Assembly (NCBI GenBank): GCA_002368175.1
Contig: AP018172.1
Location: 2,788,001-2,852,000 of the forward strand
Direction of reading: 5' to 3'
Length of the DNA stretch: 64,000 bases
Source: Calothrix sp. NIES-2098
GTDB lineage: Bacteria; Cyanobacteriota; Cyanobacteriia; Cyanobacteriales; Nostocaceae
Below are positions 44,314-53,817 of the stretch, in pieces (position 1 is the first letter of the stretch; each line of letters opens with the position of its first letter). The position numbers and the translations under genes are program-made. Below the pieces are notes generated by a model, which did not search any database, had not been told where the DNA came from, and saw nothing but the letters and a program-made list of their open reading frames with translations.

Positions 44314-45018
44314 ATGACGATCGAAGCAGTTCTGTTTGATTTAGATGGTACTCTCCTCGATCGAGAGACTTCACTCCAACAATTTATTGCGGCTCAATAC
44401 GATCGCTTTACTCCAGCACTAGAAAGCATCCCTAAACAAGACTATATTTCCCGATTCATTGAATTGGATTGTCGAGGTTATGTCTGGAAGGATAAAGTCT
44501 ACCAAAGCTTGCTGTCTGAATTTTCCTGCGACAAGCTGAGTTGGCAAGATTTACTCCAAGATTATGAAAATCAATTTATACATTCCTGTGTTCCCTTTCC
44601 TCACCTGCAAAGCACTCTGGAAGCCCTGAAGGCCGCAGGCTATTTGTTAGGGATCGTTACCAATGGTCGTGAAACCTTTCAGCAGCGCACAATTCAAGGG
44701 TTACATATTGAAAATTATTTTGACGCTATCTTGATTTCTGAAACAGAGGGAGTCAGGAAACCAGAAGCAGAAATTTTCTTAAGGGCGCTGCAAAAGCTAG
44801 GAGTCCAAGCACAGGAGAGTGTATTTATTGGCGATCATCCTACAGCTGATGTGTTAGGAGCCAAGAATATTGGTATGAAAGCAATCTGGAAATGCGATCG
44901 CTATTGGCCTGAACCAGTAGAGGTTGATGCAATTATTGATGATTTAAGTATGCTGCCTTCAATCATTCAGCGCCTTCAATATACAAGGGTGGGCAATGCC
45001 ACCCCATTTAAAAGTTAG
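44314..45018 (+). CDS. HAD-family hydrolase
   Basis: About 234 residues from MTIEAVLFDLDGTLLDRE. Motif I DLDGT, motif II VTNGR and motif III/IV VRKPEAEIFLRAL and GDHPTADVLGAKN are intact; a helical cap fits a phosphoglycolate-phosphatase-like C1 subfamily. An earlier in-frame ATG at 44281 lies in a HIP1 site and is less likely. The 3' end overlaps the convergent HlyD gene by 11 bases. Substrate unknown. Confidence 0.88.
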   Translation: MTIEAVLFDLDGTLLDRETSLQQFIAAQYDRFTPALESIPKQDYISRFIELDCRGYVWKDKVYQSLLSEFSCDKLSWQDLLQDYENQFIHSCVPFPHLQSTLEALKAAGYLLGIVTNGRETFQQRTIQGLHIENYFDAILISETEGVRKPEAEIFLRALQKLGVQAQESVFIGDHPTADVLGAKNIGMKAIWKCDRYWPEPVEVDAIIDDLSMLPSIIQRLQYTRVGNATPFKS

Positions 45019-46369
45019 TCAGCAATCTAGCTTTTCTTAAAATGAATCTCAGTATCGTTTCCTCATGAGCAACGATCTCTGCTGAAACCTCCATTCCAGC
45101 TTGGATGGGGTATTGTTGGTGATTGCGCTCTAAATATAGTTTTTCAGGAGAGATCGTGACTTCATAATAGGGAGCAGCATTAGTTCCTTGGGAAGTAGTA
45201 GCATCCGGAGCAATAGCACGAACGGCTCCGGTTAATGTGCCATAGTCTGTGTAAGGATAAGCAGAGACACGCAAAAAAACCTTACCTTCTCGACAGTTCT
45301 GGATTTGGCTAGCCGTGCAGACTTTGACATTGGCAACATCACTAGCCGCAACCCGTGCCTTGATCAGCAACGAGTTCTCGTTAGGAGCAATTTGGGCGAT
45401 AGTATCTCCTGGACGGACAACTTGACCGGGGTTTCTCAGTTCTAGCTTGAGGATAGTTCCGGTTTTTGGCGATCGCACGATCGCCTTTTGTTGCTCAATC
45501 TCCACCTGTTTCAGGTCTTTTTGGTCTCGATCGATTTGGCTTTTAATATTTAATTGTTCCTGGATCGAGGCTTCGCGTTCTTTGCTTAAGCTAGCCAGTA
45601 TCGACTTACCTTGTGCCTTTGCCAAAGCAATTCTTTCTTGGGCAAGTGTAACCGTAGCATGGCTGGGATTGAGTTTAGACATAGCTCGTTCTAACCGAGC
45701 TTGAGCCGTCTGTGCTGCCGATTCTTTTTCTTTAATTTGCAACTTGGTGACAGCACCAGTTTGACCTAAGCTCAAATAGCGGTTTAACTCATCTTGGGCT
45801 AGAGATAAAGCAGCTTTTGCTTCTTTCACTTCCGTTTCTGTGCCGATTTGAAGATCTTGATAGTCCCGCTGATTGCGGCTTAATTCTGCTTGCGCAGAGG
45901 TAATCGAGCGCTGCATTGCCGTTGTTTCAGCATTAATTTTGGCATCCAATGCCCCTAACCCGGCAGCAATTTGAGATAGTTGTAACTGGTTGTGTTGAAT
46001 GTTACCTCGCAGTTGACTTGCTTTGGTTTGCAATTGAGAATCTTCGAGTATTGCGATCGCATCGCCTTGGCGGACAAACTGATTCTCCTGTACGGCAATC
46101 TGCTTGACTGTTCCTTCCATTGCTGCCTGTACTAAACGCAGTTCTCCAGCCGGACGCACAATGGCAGGTGCTTTGACAACAACTTTATACTGAGCGATCG
46201 ATGCCAATGCCACAGCAGACCCAAATCCAGCTAGCATGAACAATCCGCTTAATTTTGTCCAGATTCCTAGCGGGGGTAAGAATTCATCGATTGTAGCGGT
46301 TTGCAGTTCCTCACCTTTATCTTTAGGTTTAGAGTGTAAAGCATTGTCTGGGCTGGTGTTACTCCACAT
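45008..46369 (-). CDS. HlyD family membrane-fusion protein (second exporter)
   Basis: A 453-residue adaptor with one transmembrane helix (about 40-60), lipoyl halves (AAMEGTVKQIAVQENQFVRQG and VRSPKTGTILKLELRNPG), a coiled coil (about 110-285) and a beta-barrel C-terminal part. It diverges from a C39 ABC exporter gene, with 205 bp between them, and is presumably its adaptor. It is the counterpart of the HlyD at 23629 in another exporter system. Confidence 0.92.
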   Translation of the reverse strand: MWSNTSPDNALHSKPKDKGEELQTATIDEFLPPLGIWTKLSGLFMLAGFGSAVALASIAQYKVVVKAPAIVRPAGELRLVQAAMEGTVKQIAVQENQFVRQGDAIAILEDSQLQTKASQLRGNIQHNQLQLSQIAAGLGALDAKINAETTAMQRSITSAQAELSRNQRDYQDLQIGTETEVKEAKAALSLAQDELNRYLSLGQTGAVTKLQIKEKESAAQTAQARLERAMSKLNPSHATVTLAQERIALAKAQGKSILASLSKEREASIQEQLNIKSQIDRDQKDLKQVEIEQQKAIVRSPKTGTILKLELRNPGQVVRPGDTIAQIAPNENSLLIKARVAASDVANVKVCTASQIQNCREGKVFLRVSAYPYTDYGTLTGAVRAIAPDATTSQGTNAAPYYEVTISPEKLYLERNHQQYPIQAGMEVSAEIVAHEETILRFILRKARLLTNF

Positions 46370-46574
46370 AAGCAGCTAGTTAATCCTCTTTAGTAGAATT
46401 CCCAAATTAAGGTCAAAACCTACTGCTTACTGTTAATCCAGTGGATCGCTGGGGATAATAACTAAAACTGCAAGTATATCTTGCTGTATGAGGTAAGGCA
46501 TACCATACAGGTTCGCGATTCACATCAAAGATTCTTGGGAATCCTGAGATTGGAACTTATTCCTTACTCTCCCG

Positions 46575-48719
46575 ATGAAATATCCCCATGTGCGCCAGCA
46601 TGGGCAGGAAGACTGCGGTGCTGCCTGCCTTGCAATGATCTGTCGGTTTTACGGACGTATCTTTACAATTAACCGCATCCGTGAAACTGTTGGCACCATA
46701 CAGACAGGCACAACGTTATTGGGACTGAAGCGTGGCTCAGAAGCGTTAGGATTTCATGCAAGAGGTGTGAAGGTTAGCAATGATTTTTTGCAGCAGATGC
46801 AGCAATTTCCTTTGCCCGCCATCATTCATTGGAAGGGCTATCACTGGGTAGTGCTGTATGGCAAGCGGGGTAAAAAATATATTGTCGGCGATCCCGCAAT
46901 TGGCTTACGTTATCTGACTCAAGAAGAATTGCTTGAAGGTTGGCGTAATAGAGTCATTCTGCTGCTACAACCTGATGAACTCCGGTTTTATGCTCAGGAA
47001 TCTGATAAGGTTAGGGGATTTGGGCGATTTCTCAGAAGGGCGTTTCCTTATCGCTGGATTTTGCTACAAGCGATCGCCCTGAATGTCACGATCGGTTTGC
47101 TATCTTTAACAGCCCCCTTGCTCACACAAATCTTGACTGATGATGTGTTGGTGCGAGGTGATACCCAACTATTAACAGTTGTTGCTATTGGGGTAATTGC
47201 TCTAAATCTGTTTAGTAATCTCATAGGCGTTGTGCAGTCTTTTTTGTTGGGCTACTTCGGGCAACGAATGCAACTCGGACTGCTGATGGAGTATGGCTAT
47301 AAGTTATTACACTTACCCCTCAGTTATTTTGAATCTCATCGCAGTGGAGAAGTAACTAGTCGCCTTGCCGATGTCAGAACGGTGAATACGTTGGTACAGA
47401 CGGTAATTTTGCAACTCCCCAGCCAGTTTTTTACCTCCCTGATTTCACTCAGCTTTATGCTTTCCTACAGTTGGTGGCTAACTGGTGTGTCTTTTCTTAG
47501 CTTTTTGGTAATTACCATTATTGATGTTTCGTTTATGCCAAGCCAACGGCGCAGAACTCGTGAGGCGATCGCACTCAGAAGTGAAAGTCAGGGTTTTTTA
47601 GTAGAAACATTTCGTGGTATTCAGGTATTAAAAACGACGCAAGCAACTCCGCAGGCACAGGAGGAATATCAGCAGAATTTTGGGCGGTTAGCGCATCTTA
47701 ACTGGAGCACAATGAAACTGTCGGTCTACAGCAAGACATTGACCAATTTTCTCTCGAAATTAACCAGCGTTACCTTGTTGTGGATGGGAAGCTATTTAGT
47801 AATCGATCGCACCATGACGATCGGACAGTTGCTGGCATTCAGCGCCATGAGCAGCAATTTTATCGGCTTTCTCAATTTTACGGTCGGATTGGGGGACGAT
47901 TTGATTACTGCGCAACTGGTCATCCAACGCTTGACAGAAGTTTTGGATGCTACGCCAGAAAGCCCTAATGATGAGAAGAAACCTTGGGCTTCAATCTCTG
48001 ATGATGCCGATATTGTTTGTACCCAACTCAACTTTCACCATCCCGGACGCACCGACTTACTCAAAGATTTTTCTGTCACCCTTCCCGGCGGAAAAGCGAT
48101 CGCACTGATTGGCAAGTCTGGTTGTGGTAAAAGTACGCTGGTGAAACTGCTTGCTGGATTGTACAGCTTGCAATCGGGTAATATTCGCATCGGTATGTAT
48201 AATCACTCTGACCTGTCGCTAGATAGCCTACGACAACAAATAGTATTAGTGCCTCAAGAAGCGCATTTTTGGAAGCGATCGATTCTGGAAAATTTCTCTT
48301 TCAGTTATCCTCAGGCGACCTTTGAACAAATTGTTCAAGCTTGCCAGATTGCAGGTGCTGATGAGTTTATTAGTGAATTACCTGACAAATATCAAACCGT
48401 ACTCGGCGAATTTGGAGCAAATTTGTCTGGAGGACAACGGCAAAGATTAGCCCTAGCTAGAGGTATTGTTACTCAGCCGCCAATTTTAATTCTGGATGAG
48501 TCTACCAGTGCCCTAGACCCTCAAACTGAGGCAGAAGTGTTAGATAAATTGCTATTTTACCGTCGGGGCAAAATGACGATTACGATCAGCCATCGTCCTA
48601 GAGTTATTGAACGAGCAGATTGGGTGATTTTGCTAGACAAAGGAGAACTCAAACTTCAGGGAACAGTGAATGAGTTACGCGCCCAGGATGGAGCGCACCT
48701 TAGCTTCCTCATGCCATAA
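46575..48719 (+). CDS. C39-peptidase-containing ABC exporter (second)
   Basis: A 714-residue exporter of the bacteriocin type. C39 peptidase at the N-terminus with Cys14 (QEDCGAACLAM), His90 (GYHWVVLYG) and Asp106 (VGDPAIG), membrane helices around 160-440, then ATPase with GKSGCGKST, LSGGQRQRLALARG and ILILDES. No N-terminal nucleotide-binding domain, unlike the exporter at 25263. Divergent from its HlyD. No double-glycine precursor lies next to it, so its cargo must be encoded elsewhere. Confidence 0.92.
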   Translation: MKYPHVRQHGQEDCGAACLAMICRFYGRIFTINRIRETVGTIQTGTTLLGLKRGSEALGFHARGVKVSNDFLQQMQQFPLPAIIHWKGYHWVVLYGKRGKKYIVGDPAIGLRYLTQEELLEGWRNRVILLLQPDELRFYAQESDKVRGFGRFLRRAFPYRWILLQAIALNVTIGLLSLTAPLLTQILTDDVLVRGDTQLLTVVAIGVIALNLFSNLIGVVQSFLLGYFGQRMQLGLLMEYGYKLLHLPLSYFESHRSGEVTSRLADVRTVNTLVQTVILQLPSQFFTSLISLSFMLSYSWWLTGVSFLSFLVITIIDVSFMPSQRRRTREAIALRSESQGFLVETFRGIQVLKTTQATPQAQEEYQQNFGRLAHLNWSTMKLSVYSKTLTNFLSKLTSVTLLWMGSYLVIDRTMTIGQLLAFSAMSSNFIGFLNFTVGLGDDLITAQLVIQRLTEVLDATPESPNDEKKPWASISDDADIVCTQLNFHHPGRTDLLKDFSVTLPGGKAIALIGKSGCGKSTLVKLLAGLYSLQSGNIRIGMYNHSDLSLDSLRQQIVLVPQEAHFWKRSILENFSFSYPQATFEQIVQACQIAGADEFISELPDKYQTVLGEFGANLSGGQRQRLALARGIVTQPPILILDESTSALDPQTEAEVLDKLLFYRRGKMTITISHRPRVIERADWVILLDKGELKLQGTVNELRAQDGAHLSFLMP

Positions 48720-48799
48720 TTTTTTAGAGTCGCTGGCAAGAAGCTAGGAGCCAAGAGCTTTCGATCGTCTTGGGGCAAGAAGAAAGTAGGGGCGAGTAG

Positions 48800-48855
48800 G
48801 GGCACGGCATCGATCGGATTACTGTATACACCAAAAGATTGTGGATGCCGTGCCC
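48800..48855. repeat. GGGCACGGCATC palindromic repeat
   Basis: GGGCACGGCATC and GATGCCGTGCCC are perfect 12-bp inverted repeats around 32 bases. The core is related to the palindrome inside the element at 14631. It could act as a terminator of the exporter gene. Confidence 0.55.
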
Positions 48856-49003
48856 TATGAAGTATTCCATCTCTAGGCAAGACACTTAGTTATACATAAT
48901 TAGCTGGTCTAAGTTTTAGAAAAACTTAAACTTGCAAATACATATATTTTGTTTGCTAAGTACTTGTGCTGTAACTAGGGCTGTGTAATAATATTAAATT
49001 AAT

Positions 49004-49040
49004 CTACGATAACTTGGTAGACAAAACGTATTTTATTCTC
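49004..49040. promoter_or_regulatory. sulfur-region dyad element, copy F
   Basis: TACGATAA, CTTGGTAGA, then CAAAACGTATTTT. The central CTTGGTAGA matches copy E at 7 of 9 positions. It lies 156 bp upstream of the second amidohydrolase, which heads the ssuA group. Confidence 0.65.
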
Positions 49041-49195
49041 AAGTACTGCACAAATAGAGCAAACAGTTTAGATATTCAATGCCAATACAGTAATACAACT
49101 CTGGTTGATGTCGGGTTTTGAGTCTTGATTTTTGCTTGGTCGTGGTTGACGACTTGTGAAAATCAACGAGTCATATTAGCTATGGAGACGTAATC

Positions 49196-50683
49196 ATGAC
49201 AATTGCAATTGAACGTCCTACGAAAAAGTCTCGTTCTGCACAGATTCGGGAGCAACTAGGTTATCCCATCATTGATACCGATGTGCATACCCAGGAATTT
49301 GAACCAGCTTTTCTGGACTATTTAGCCCAAGTAGGTGGCGCTAAACTTGCGGATAGTTTCCGAGATCATTTACCTGGCGCTGGCCGCTATCGTTGGTTCC
49401 AGCAAACACCAGAAGAACGTCATACTTACCGCACAGCCCGTCCTCCGTTTTGGGGTCGTCCTACAAAGGATACGTTAAACCTGGCAACTGTTAGCTTACC
49501 AAAGCTACTGCACGAACGTTTGCAAGAAGCTGGGACAGATTTTGCTGTACTGTATCCCAACTTAGCAACCCTAGCACCGCAAATTAAAAACGCAGAAATG
49601 CGTCGGGCGGTGTGTCGTGCAGCCAACCTCTACCATGCAGATATCTTCCGCCCCTACTCCGATCGCCTAACTCCGATTGCTACCATTCCTCTGCACACGC
49701 CAGAGGAAGGGATAGAAGAATTGGAATATGCGGTCAAAGAATTAGGATTGAAAGCAATTCAGATTCCCGGTTATGTGACTCGCGTGATTCCTGGCTTCGA
49801 GAAATATCCCGAAGAAGTCCAACGAGAAGCAACTTGGATTGATAACTTTGCTTTAGATAGTGCCTACGATTACGATCCTTTCTGGGCGAAGTGCGTAGAA
49901 CTCAAAGTTGTCCCCACCACCCACGCTTCTGGTATGGGTTGGACATCGCGGCGTTCGATTTCCAACTACCAATACAATCACATCGGACACTTTGCATCGG
50001 CTGCGGAAGCTTTTTGTAAAGCACTGTTCTTTGGTGGTGTTACTTATCGTTTCCCGACTCTGAGATTTGCTTTTCTAGAGGGTGGTTCGGCTTGGGGTGC
50101 TAGCCTCTATACAGATCTGATTTGGCATTGGGAAACTCGCAACCCAGAGATTTTACAAAACAATCATCCTAATAATGTGAATCGGGAAGAATTGCGGGAA
50201 TTGTTTGTACGTTACGGTGGCAAAGAATTCCGCGATCGCTTTGATGAAATTGGTAGTGGTTTAGGTTTCCACGGCAAATACTTTGCACCGGAAGATCCTG
50301 GCGAATTGAATGAATTTGCTGCGGCGGGAATTACCAAAGCGGAAGATGTGCGCGATCGCTTCCTGAACCATTTCTACTTTGGTACAGAATCAGACGATAT
50401 CCGTGTGGCTTACGCTTTCCATCAAAAAGCCAATCCTTATGGAGACAGAGTAAAAGCCTTCTTGGGTTCTGATTCCGGTCATTGGGATGTACCTGACATT
50501 ACAGCTGTTACCTCCAACGCTTACAGCATGGTAGAACGCGGTATCCTCAGCGAAGAAGACTTGCGATATTTCCTCTCAATTCATCCTTTGGAATTGTATA
50601 CAAGTCTGAATCGTGACTTCTTTAAAGGTACCGCCATTGAAAAAGAAGCAGAAGAGTATTTAGCAACCAATACTCGCGCTTAA
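49196..50683 (+). CDS. metal-dependent amidohydrolase (amidohydrolase 2 family), copy 2
   Basis: A 495-residue paralogue of the protein at 35072. Shared landmarks are YPIIDTDVHT, WFQQTPEERHTYRT, SNYQYNHIGHFAS, KALFFGGVTYRFP, FLEGGSAWGAS and GHWDVPD; about half the residues are the same by eye. The metal ligands look intact. GGAGACG precedes the ATG. It is upstream of ssuA, with its own copy of the dyad element, so it is probably induced together with sulfonate uptake. The chemical step is unknown. Confidence 0.9.
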   Translation: MTIAIERPTKKSRSAQIREQLGYPIIDTDVHTQEFEPAFLDYLAQVGGAKLADSFRDHLPGAGRYRWFQQTPEERHTYRTARPPFWGRPTKDTLNLATVSLPKLLHERLQEAGTDFAVLYPNLATLAPQIKNAEMRRAVCRAANLYHADIFRPYSDRLTPIATIPLHTPEEGIEELEYAVKELGLKAIQIPGYVTRVIPGFEKYPEEVQREATWIDNFALDSAYDYDPFWAKCVELKVVPTTHASGMGWTSRRSISNYQYNHIGHFASAAEAFCKALFFGGVTYRFPTLRFAFLEGGSAWGASLYTDLIWHWETRNPEILQNNHPNNVNREELRELFVRYGGKEFRDRFDEIGSGLGFHGKYFAPEDPGELNEFAAAGITKAEDVRDRFLNHFYFGTESDDIRVAYAFHQKANPYGDRVKAFLGSDSGHWDVPDITAVTSNAYSMVERGILSEEDLRYFLSIHPLELYTSLNRDFFKGTAIEKEAEEYLATNTRA

Positions 50684-51015
50684 TTAAGTAGGTCGGCGTA
50701 ATTAAAAAGAACTAGTTAGGGTTAGTAAATATTTTGGTTTGTATGCCGACCTAACTAATAACAAATTTGTGTTTTGATGCGATCAAGCTGAAGGTGGGCA
50801 ATGTCCACCTTCTTATCTAAAACACATTTGTTTTGCACTTTTCACCTTTAGAATTCAACCTAAGAGCTAATTAAAATTTCATGAGCCTTGAATTTAAATA
50901 AAGAAGGACTAATATATCTGAAATCTAAATTAGTGAGTATTTTGAAAATACTAATTAAATGCTCAGTTGAAGATATAGAATTTTTTCACCCATTACGCAC
51001 TTCAGAACGTTAAAT
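50684..51015. other. spacer with two hairpins
   Basis: A 332-bp spacer between the amidohydrolase and ssuA. TAGGTCGGC (50689-50697) pairs with GCCGACCTA (50745-50753), and GAAGGTGG (50790-50797) pairs with CCACCTTC (50805-50812). The first may end the amidohydrolase transcript, leaving ssuA to its own promoter. No gene is seen. Confidence 0.55.
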
Positions 51016-52101
51016 ATGCTATCCAGTCAACCTCAGCGTTTGTCAATCTTTCGGAGATTTACATTACTCATAGTTCCGGGATTATTAACCTTAGCGACTT
51101 CCTTAAGTTTGGTTAGTTGTACGCAAGGAAATCAAAACACCCAAAATCAATCTTCTGCTAGCAATGTATCTGATACTAAACCCTCTGGAGTTAAAACTAA
51201 AACACTCCGCATGGGATATCAACAAGCTGGCGATTTGGTGAGGGTGACGCAAGTATTAGAAAAGCGTCTAGAACCCTTGGGAGTCAAGGTAGAGTGGGCG
51301 CAATTTGCTCAAGGCCCGCAGCTAATGGAAGCCATGAATGTGGGTAAAATTGACTTGGGTTCTGTTGGCGAAACTCCCCCTATCTTTGCTCAAGCGGCTG
51401 GTGCTGATATTGTTTATGTAGTAGGTTCAAAACGTACAGAGAAAACGGGTAGAGGTAGTGCGATCGCAGTTCCGCCAAATTCTCCAATTAAAAGCGTTAA
51501 AGACATTAAAGGACAAAAAGTTGTTTTCCAAAAAGCTTCTGCTTCTCACTATTTCATTCTCAGAGAGTTAGAAAAGGTAGGTTTGAAACCAGGAGATATT
51601 CAAGTTTTGAGTATACCTAATGTAGAAGCTAGTAGCGCATTTTTAGAAGGTAAAATTCCTGTTTGGGTAAGTGGCGATCCGCACTTAGCAAGGGCTGAAC
51701 TTTTAGGTAAAGCAAGAATTATTAAAACAGCTGAAGGACTTGATACTCCTGGTGGTTATTATGTCGGTAGAAAACAGTTTGCAATTGACAACCCAGAATT
51801 GCTACGGATTGTCATTGAAGAAATTGATAACATTCAGCGCTGGGCTGAGGCTCATCCTAAAGAAACGGCAAAATTAATATTACCTCATCAGAAACTAGAT
51901 CCAAAAGTGATGGATTTGGTACTTAGCCGCCGTAGCTATGGATTAAGAGCAATTTCTCCTGAGTTGATCGCCGAACAACAAAGAATTGCCGATTATTTCT
52001 ATAAAAATGGTGTGATTCCGAAACAGGTAAATATTAAAGAAGCTGTACTGACACCTGAGCAATATGCAGCTATTACTCCTACTACAATTAGTCAAAAATA
52101 A
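51016..52101 (+). CDS. ssuA: aliphatic sulfonate ABC transporter substrate-binding lipoprotein
   Basis: A 361-residue SsuA/TauA-type binding protein. A signal sequence with basic N-terminus and hydrophobic core ends in a lipobox SLVSC (Cys35), so it is a lipoprotein. LRMGYQQAGDLVRV, LGSVGETPPIFAQAAGADIVYV and SGDPHLARAELLG are SsuA landmarks. It delivers sulfonates to SsuBC (40370-42003), which is 9 kb away. A close relative survives only as a remnant at 10739. Confidence 0.9.
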   Translation: MLSSQPQRLSIFRRFTLLIVPGLLTLATSLSLVSCTQGNQNTQNQSSASNVSDTKPSGVKTKTLRMGYQQAGDLVRVTQVLEKRLEPLGVKVEWAQFAQGPQLMEAMNVGKIDLGSVGETPPIFAQAAGADIVYVVGSKRTEKTGRGSAIAVPPNSPIKSVKDIKGQKVVFQKASASHYFILRELEKVGLKPGDIQVLSIPNVEASSAFLEGKIPVWVSGDPHLARAELLGKARIIKTAEGLDTPGGYYVGRKQFAIDNPELLRIVIEEIDNIQRWAEAHPKETAKLILPHQKLDPKVMDLVLSRRSYGLRAISPELIAEQQRIADYFYKNGVIPKQVNIKEAVLTPEQYAAITPTTISQK

Positions 52102-52186
52102 CAGGAGTTATGTCAATAGTTTTTAAAATTAAAACTAGAGACTTTGAACTTGGACATTTTTTGCAAAAATTCAGGATTTTTATTTC

Positions 52187-52795
52187 ATGGTAAAAACTTC
52201 TTCAACAATGCTGCCTCTTGGTACTTTAGCGCCTAATTTTGATTTACCAGATGTGGTTTCAGGTAAAATCATTTTGCTCTCAGACTTTGCTAACAAAAAA
52301 GCATTGTTGGTGATATTTTTGAGTCGTCATTGTCCCTACGTGCAGCACATTAAATTTGAATTAGCAAAACTGGGACAGGACTATATACAAAGTGCAGATA
52401 GTAGTTTAGGAATTGTGGCAATTAGTGCTAATGATGCCAATACTCATCCTGATGATGCACCGGAATCTTTAAAAGAATTTGCACAAGAGTTAGATTTAGC
52501 TTATCCACTTCTGTTTGACGAAACTCAAGCAACTGCAAAGAACTTTTTTGCTGCTTGTACTCCTGACTTTTTTCTATTTGATGCTAGCCGAAGACTTGTT
52601 TATCGCGGACAATTAGATGATAGCCGTCCTCAAAGCGGAATACCTGTAACCGGGAAAGATTTGCGCGCTGCAATTAATACTGTTTTGATAGGCCAGCCTG
52701 TGACTTGGCAACAAAAACCTAGCATTGGTTGTAACATTAAATGGAAGCCAGGAAATGAACCTGTCTATTTCAAAAATCCCGCAATCGCAGTTTGA
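52187..52795 (+). CDS. thioredoxin-fold protein (AhpC/TSA-like)
   Basis: A 202-residue protein with a peroxiredoxin/thioredoxin fold: LAPNFDLPDVVSGKIILLSDF, then FLSRHCPYVQHIKFELAKLG with a single active-site Cys49, and PDFFLFDASRRLVYRGQLDDSRP. There is no CxxC pair, so it may be a 1-Cys peroxidase-like or thiol-handling protein. It follows ssuA by 85 bp on the same strand and may be cotranscribed. Confidence 0.85.
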   Translation: MVKTSSTMLPLGTLAPNFDLPDVVSGKIILLSDFANKKALLVIFLSRHCPYVQHIKFELAKLGQDYIQSADSSLGIVAISANDANTHPDDAPESLKEFAQELDLAYPLLFDETQATAKNFFAACTPDFFLFDASRRLVYRGQLDDSRPQSGIPVTGKDLRAAINTVLIGQPVTWQQKPSIGCNIKWKPGNEPVYFKNPAIAV

Positions 52796-52954
52796 TATAT
52801 AGTTTCTTAATCAAAAGATTGCTGTAATTTGAGCCGTCTTCAATTATTATGAAGAGTGCTGAGGTAAAAGCTTATCTACAGAAGGTAAGTAGTTCTAGCT
52901 TAACTCAGCACAGGCTATGTTAACAAAATTCAGCAAGCATTTGATGGAATTACT

Positions 52955-53758
52955 ATGCCCATTCCTGAACCACAAAAACGCTTTTTAGAGCAGATTATTT
53001 CTCAATTAAAAAGAGATGATCGCTTGTTAGGTGTAGCCATTGGTGGTTCATATTTGAGTGGGGAAATGGATGAATATTCCGACCTCGACTTAATTATTGT
53101 TGTGGCTGATGTTCATTATCAAGATATATTGCATGAGCGCAAGCTTTTCGCTAATAGGTTGGGTTCATTACTAGCGGCTTTCACAGGCGAACACGTCGGA
53201 GAACCCAGACTGTTAATTTGTTTATATGAAAATCCGCTTTTACACGTTGACTTTAAATTTTTGGTCTTAGAAGATTTTAAAATACATCGAATAGAAAATC
53301 CTATTGTTTTATGGGAGCAAGACAATTTATTAACCTTAGCTATACAAGATAATCCACGAACTTATCCACCTTTAGATTTACAGTGGATTGAAGACCGCTT
53401 TTGGGTTTGGGTACACTACGGTGCAACCAAATTAGGTAGAGGCGAACTTTTTGAAGCTATTGATTTTATTTCTTTTATTCGCGGACAAGTTCTGGCTCCA
53501 TTAGCCAAAATGCAAGCAGGATTACTCCCTCGCGGTGTGAGAAATTTAGAAAAAGAACTGCCTCATTTATTAGCTGATTTTCGTCAGACTATTCCCATAA
53601 AACACGATCGCCTTGAGATTGCCAAAGCTTTGCAACATAGTATTTACCTATATCGTCAGTTTCGCTCAGCATTAAATAAACCCGATTTGGTTTTGCATTC
53701 TTCAGCAGAGAATTCTTCTATGGAATATCTGCAAACAATTATAGATAGCTGGTTTTAG
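52955..53758 (+). CDS. nucleotidyltransferase-fold protein
   Basis: A 267-residue protein. The N-terminal domain has GGSYLSGEMDEYSDLDLIIV, the G-S-x(n)-D-x-D metal-binding signature of pol-beta-type nucleotidyltransferases, as in aminoglycoside adenylyltransferases and MNT proteins. A helical C-terminal half follows. There is no HEPN-encoding gene beside it. Nucleotide transfer to a small molecule or protein is likely. The acceptor is unknown. Confidence 0.85.
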   Translation: MPIPEPQKRFLEQIISQLKRDDRLLGVAIGGSYLSGEMDEYSDLDLIIVVADVHYQDILHERKLFANRLGSLLAAFTGEHVGEPRLLICLYENPLLHVDFKFLVLEDFKIHRIENPIVLWEQDNLLTLAIQDNPRTYPPLDLQWIEDRFWVWVHYGATKLGRGELFEAIDFISFIRGQVLAPLAKMQAGLLPRGVRNLEKELPHLLADFRQTIPIKHDRLEIAKALQHSIYLYRQFRSALNKPDLVLHSSAENSSMEYLQTIIDSWF

Positions 53759-53817
53759 ATAGGAATGAAACTAAAGTGCGATCGCTCTTTTTTTAGGTAA
53801 GAAAAACAAGCGAAAAA

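Larger units (their letters stand above)
48720..49195. other. spacer with a palindromic repeat and dyad element F
   Basis: A 476-bp spacer after the second exporter. It holds a GGGCACGGCATC palindrome pair (48800-48855) and the dyad element at 49004. No gene is visible. Confidence 0.6.
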
